A DNA stretch of 64,000 bases from Porphyromonadaceae bacterium H1. Its GTDB lineage: Bacteria; Bacteroidota; Bacteroidia; Bacteroidales; Paludibacteraceae. Positions 62,765 through 64,000 of the stretch are shown here, in pieces. Position numbers and translations under genes: made by a program. The stretch spans positions 1-64,000 of the forward strand of contig BDEJ01000014.1 in assembly GCA_001653155.1 (NCBI GenBank). Direction: 5' to 3'. Numbering within the stretch: the first letter of the stretch is position 1; each line of letters starts with the position of its first letter. Below the pieces are notes generated by a model that worked only from the letters and a program-made list of their open reading frames with translations, had not been told where the DNA came from and ran no database searches.

Positions 62765-62774
62765 TAATACCCTT

Positions 62775-64000
62775 ATGCCCCAAAAACTGGAATTAACATC
62801 CGAGCTCAAGAAACACTTTGGTTTCGACTCTTTTAAAGGAAACCAAGAGGCCATTATCCGAGATTTAATCAAAGGTCAGGACATCTTTGTTCTCATGCCT
62901 ACGGGAGGTGGAAAGTCTCTTTGCTACCAATTGCCCTCACTTTTGATGGAAGGCATGGCCATTGTTATCTCGCCGCTTATCGCACTGATGAAAAATCAGG
63001 TAGACGCGATGCGAAACTTCAGCGAAGAAGACGGCGTGGCTCATTTCCTGAATTCCTCTCTCACGAAACAAGCGATAGACAGTGTAAGAAACGACATACT
63101 CAGCGGTCGCACGAAACTGCTTTATATCGCTCCGGAGTCCCTTACCAAAGAGGAAAACATTGAACTCCTCCGCCAGGTAAAAATCTCTTTTTACGCCATT
63201 GACGAAGCACACTGTATTTCGGAGTGGGGGCACGACTTCCGGCCAGAATACCGGCGCATCCGTGCTATTGTAAACGAAATAGGAGAAGCTCCCATTATAG
63301 CCCTTACAGCAACAGCCACTCCGAAAGTGCAACACGACATACAAAAAAACCTCGGCATGCTCGATGCGGTGGTTTACAAGTCCTCGTTCAACCGCTCCAA
63401 TCTTTACTACGAAGTACGTCCGAAAACCGATGAAGTAGATAAAGAGATTATTAAATACATCCGCTCGCAAGCCGGAAAATCGGGCATTGTATATTGTTTA
63501 AGTCGGAAAAAAGTCGAAGAATTCGCCGAGACTCTTCAAGTGAATGGGATCTCGGCACTGCCCTACCACGCTGGTCTGGACGCTTCGGTACGTTCCGTAA
63601 ACCAAGATAAGTTTTTAATGGAGCAGGTGGAAGTAATTGTTGCTACGATTGCTTTCGGGATGGGAATCGACAAACCCGACGTGCGTTATGTAATCCACTA
63701 CGACATGCCCAAAAGTCTCGAAGGTTATTACCAGGAAACCGGACGAAGTGGACGAGACGGAGGCGAAGGGCAATGTGTAGCATTCTATACACACAAAGAC
63801 TTGGAAAAGCTCAAAAAATTCATGCAGGGCAAACCCGTTGCAGAACAGGAAATAGGAAACCAGTTGCTGTTCGAAACACAGGCTTATGCCGAGTCGTCCG
63901 TATGCCGACGTAAATCTCTGCTATACTATTTTGGTGAAGAATATACGCAAGATAACTGCGGTTCATGCGATAACTGCATGAAAACCAAGAAGACCGTTGA
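62775..64000 (+). CDS. recQ: ATP-dependent DNA helicase RecQ (5' part, runs off the window)
   Basis: RecQ unwinds DNA in the 3'-5' direction in recombination and repair. The visible 408 residues contain MPTGGGKS (Walker A, 41-48), DEAHCISEWGHDFRPEY (motif II with the RecQ-specific aromatic loop), LTATATPKV, the second RecA-like domain with ATIAFGMGIDKPDVR and QETGRSGRDG (motif VI), and the start of the zinc-binding region with CRRKSLLYYF and CGSCDNC. No stop codon occurs before the window edge; the winged-helix and HRDC parts are outside. Confidence 0.95.
   Translation, partial: MPQKLELTSELKKHFGFDSFKGNQEAIIRDLIKGQDIFVLMPTGGGKSLCYQLPSLLMEGMAIVISPLIALMKNQVDAMRNFSEEDGVAHFLNSSLTKQAIDSVRNDILSGRTKLLYIAPESLTKEENIELLRQVKISFYAIDEAHCISEWGHDFRPEYRRIRAIVNEIGEAPIIALTATATPKVQHDIQKNLGMLDAVVYKSSFNRSNLYYEVRPKTDEVDKEIIKYIRSQAGKSGIVYCLSRKKVEEFAETLQVNGISALPYHAGLDASVRSVNQDKFLMEQVEVIVATIAFGMGIDKPDVRYVIHYDMPKSLEGYYQETGRSGRDGGEGQCVAFYTHKDLEKLKKFMQGKPVAEQEIGNQLLFETQAYAESSVCRRKSLLYYFGEEYTQDNCGSCDNCMKTKKTV

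Overview
The window is chromosomal DNA from a Bacteroidota organism, most likely order Bacteroidales. The evidence is a fused LpxC-FabZ gene, SusC/SusD pairs, lipoproteins with a Cys at residues 18-26, two proteins with type IX secretion (T9SS) C-terminal tails, and repeated promoters of the Bacteroidetes type (TTG, 18-20 bp, TAnnTTTG). T9SS cargo together with a BspA-like leucine-rich-repeat protein fits the Tannerella/Porphyromonas side of the order, but the genus cannot be fixed from this sequence alone.

The left flank (1-16.3 kb) is mostly housekeeping. On the minus strand are prmC, dnaG, a radical SAM protein, pepD and lpdA. On the plus strand are ribD, cls, a DUF5686 outer-membrane protein, then a GH125 alpha-mannosidase lipoprotein, recX, a GT4 glycosyltransferase and a UPF0104-type membrane protein.

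The centre (16.5-50.8 kb) is one large glycan-acquisition region. Nineteen genes lie on the minus strand and a ROK-family regulator (49614-50840) is divergent from them. Module 1 (37994 down to 16528) encodes an exported FAD oxidoreductase, a DUF4434 protein, a sugar-porter MFS transporter, an AGE-family epimerase, a DUF4623 T9SS cargo protein, a second DUF4434 protein, SusC, SusD, a DUF5018 lipoprotein, two GHL10-type TIM-barrel lipoproteins flanking a calcineurin-type phosphoesterase, a NAGPA-type phosphodiester glycosidase and an SGNH esterase. Module 2 (49226 down to 38216) encodes SusC, SusD, an SGBP-like lipoprotein, a DUF4434 lipoprotein with a fibronectin-like tail, an LRR T9SS protein, and two more DUF4434 proteins. 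None of these genes is a recognisable member of a well-known degradative CAZy family. Five DUF4434 paralogues share a GWYxxxE / QDG / WxxxExF pattern that looks like a retaining TIM-barrel glycosidase active site. This locus is the best candidate for an undescribed system. I infer binding and import by the two SusCD pairs, cleavage by DUF4434, GHL10, NAGPA, phosphoesterase and SGNH enzymes, inner-membrane uptake by the MFS carrier and epimerisation by the AGE enzyme, with the ROK protein sensing a product sugar. The substrate is unknown; the NAGPA and phosphoesterase genes hint at phosphodiester-linked sugars.

The right flank (50.9-64 kb) is again core genome: tRNA-His, an AlkD-like protein, the lipid A genes lpxD, lpxC/fabZ and lpxA, glnS, a LysE-type exporter, mtaB, a PpiD-like periplasmic foldase, two identical tandem tRNA-Lys genes, and the 5' part of recQ, which runs off the window. 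No CRISPR array, intact insertion sequence, prophage or rRNA was seen.
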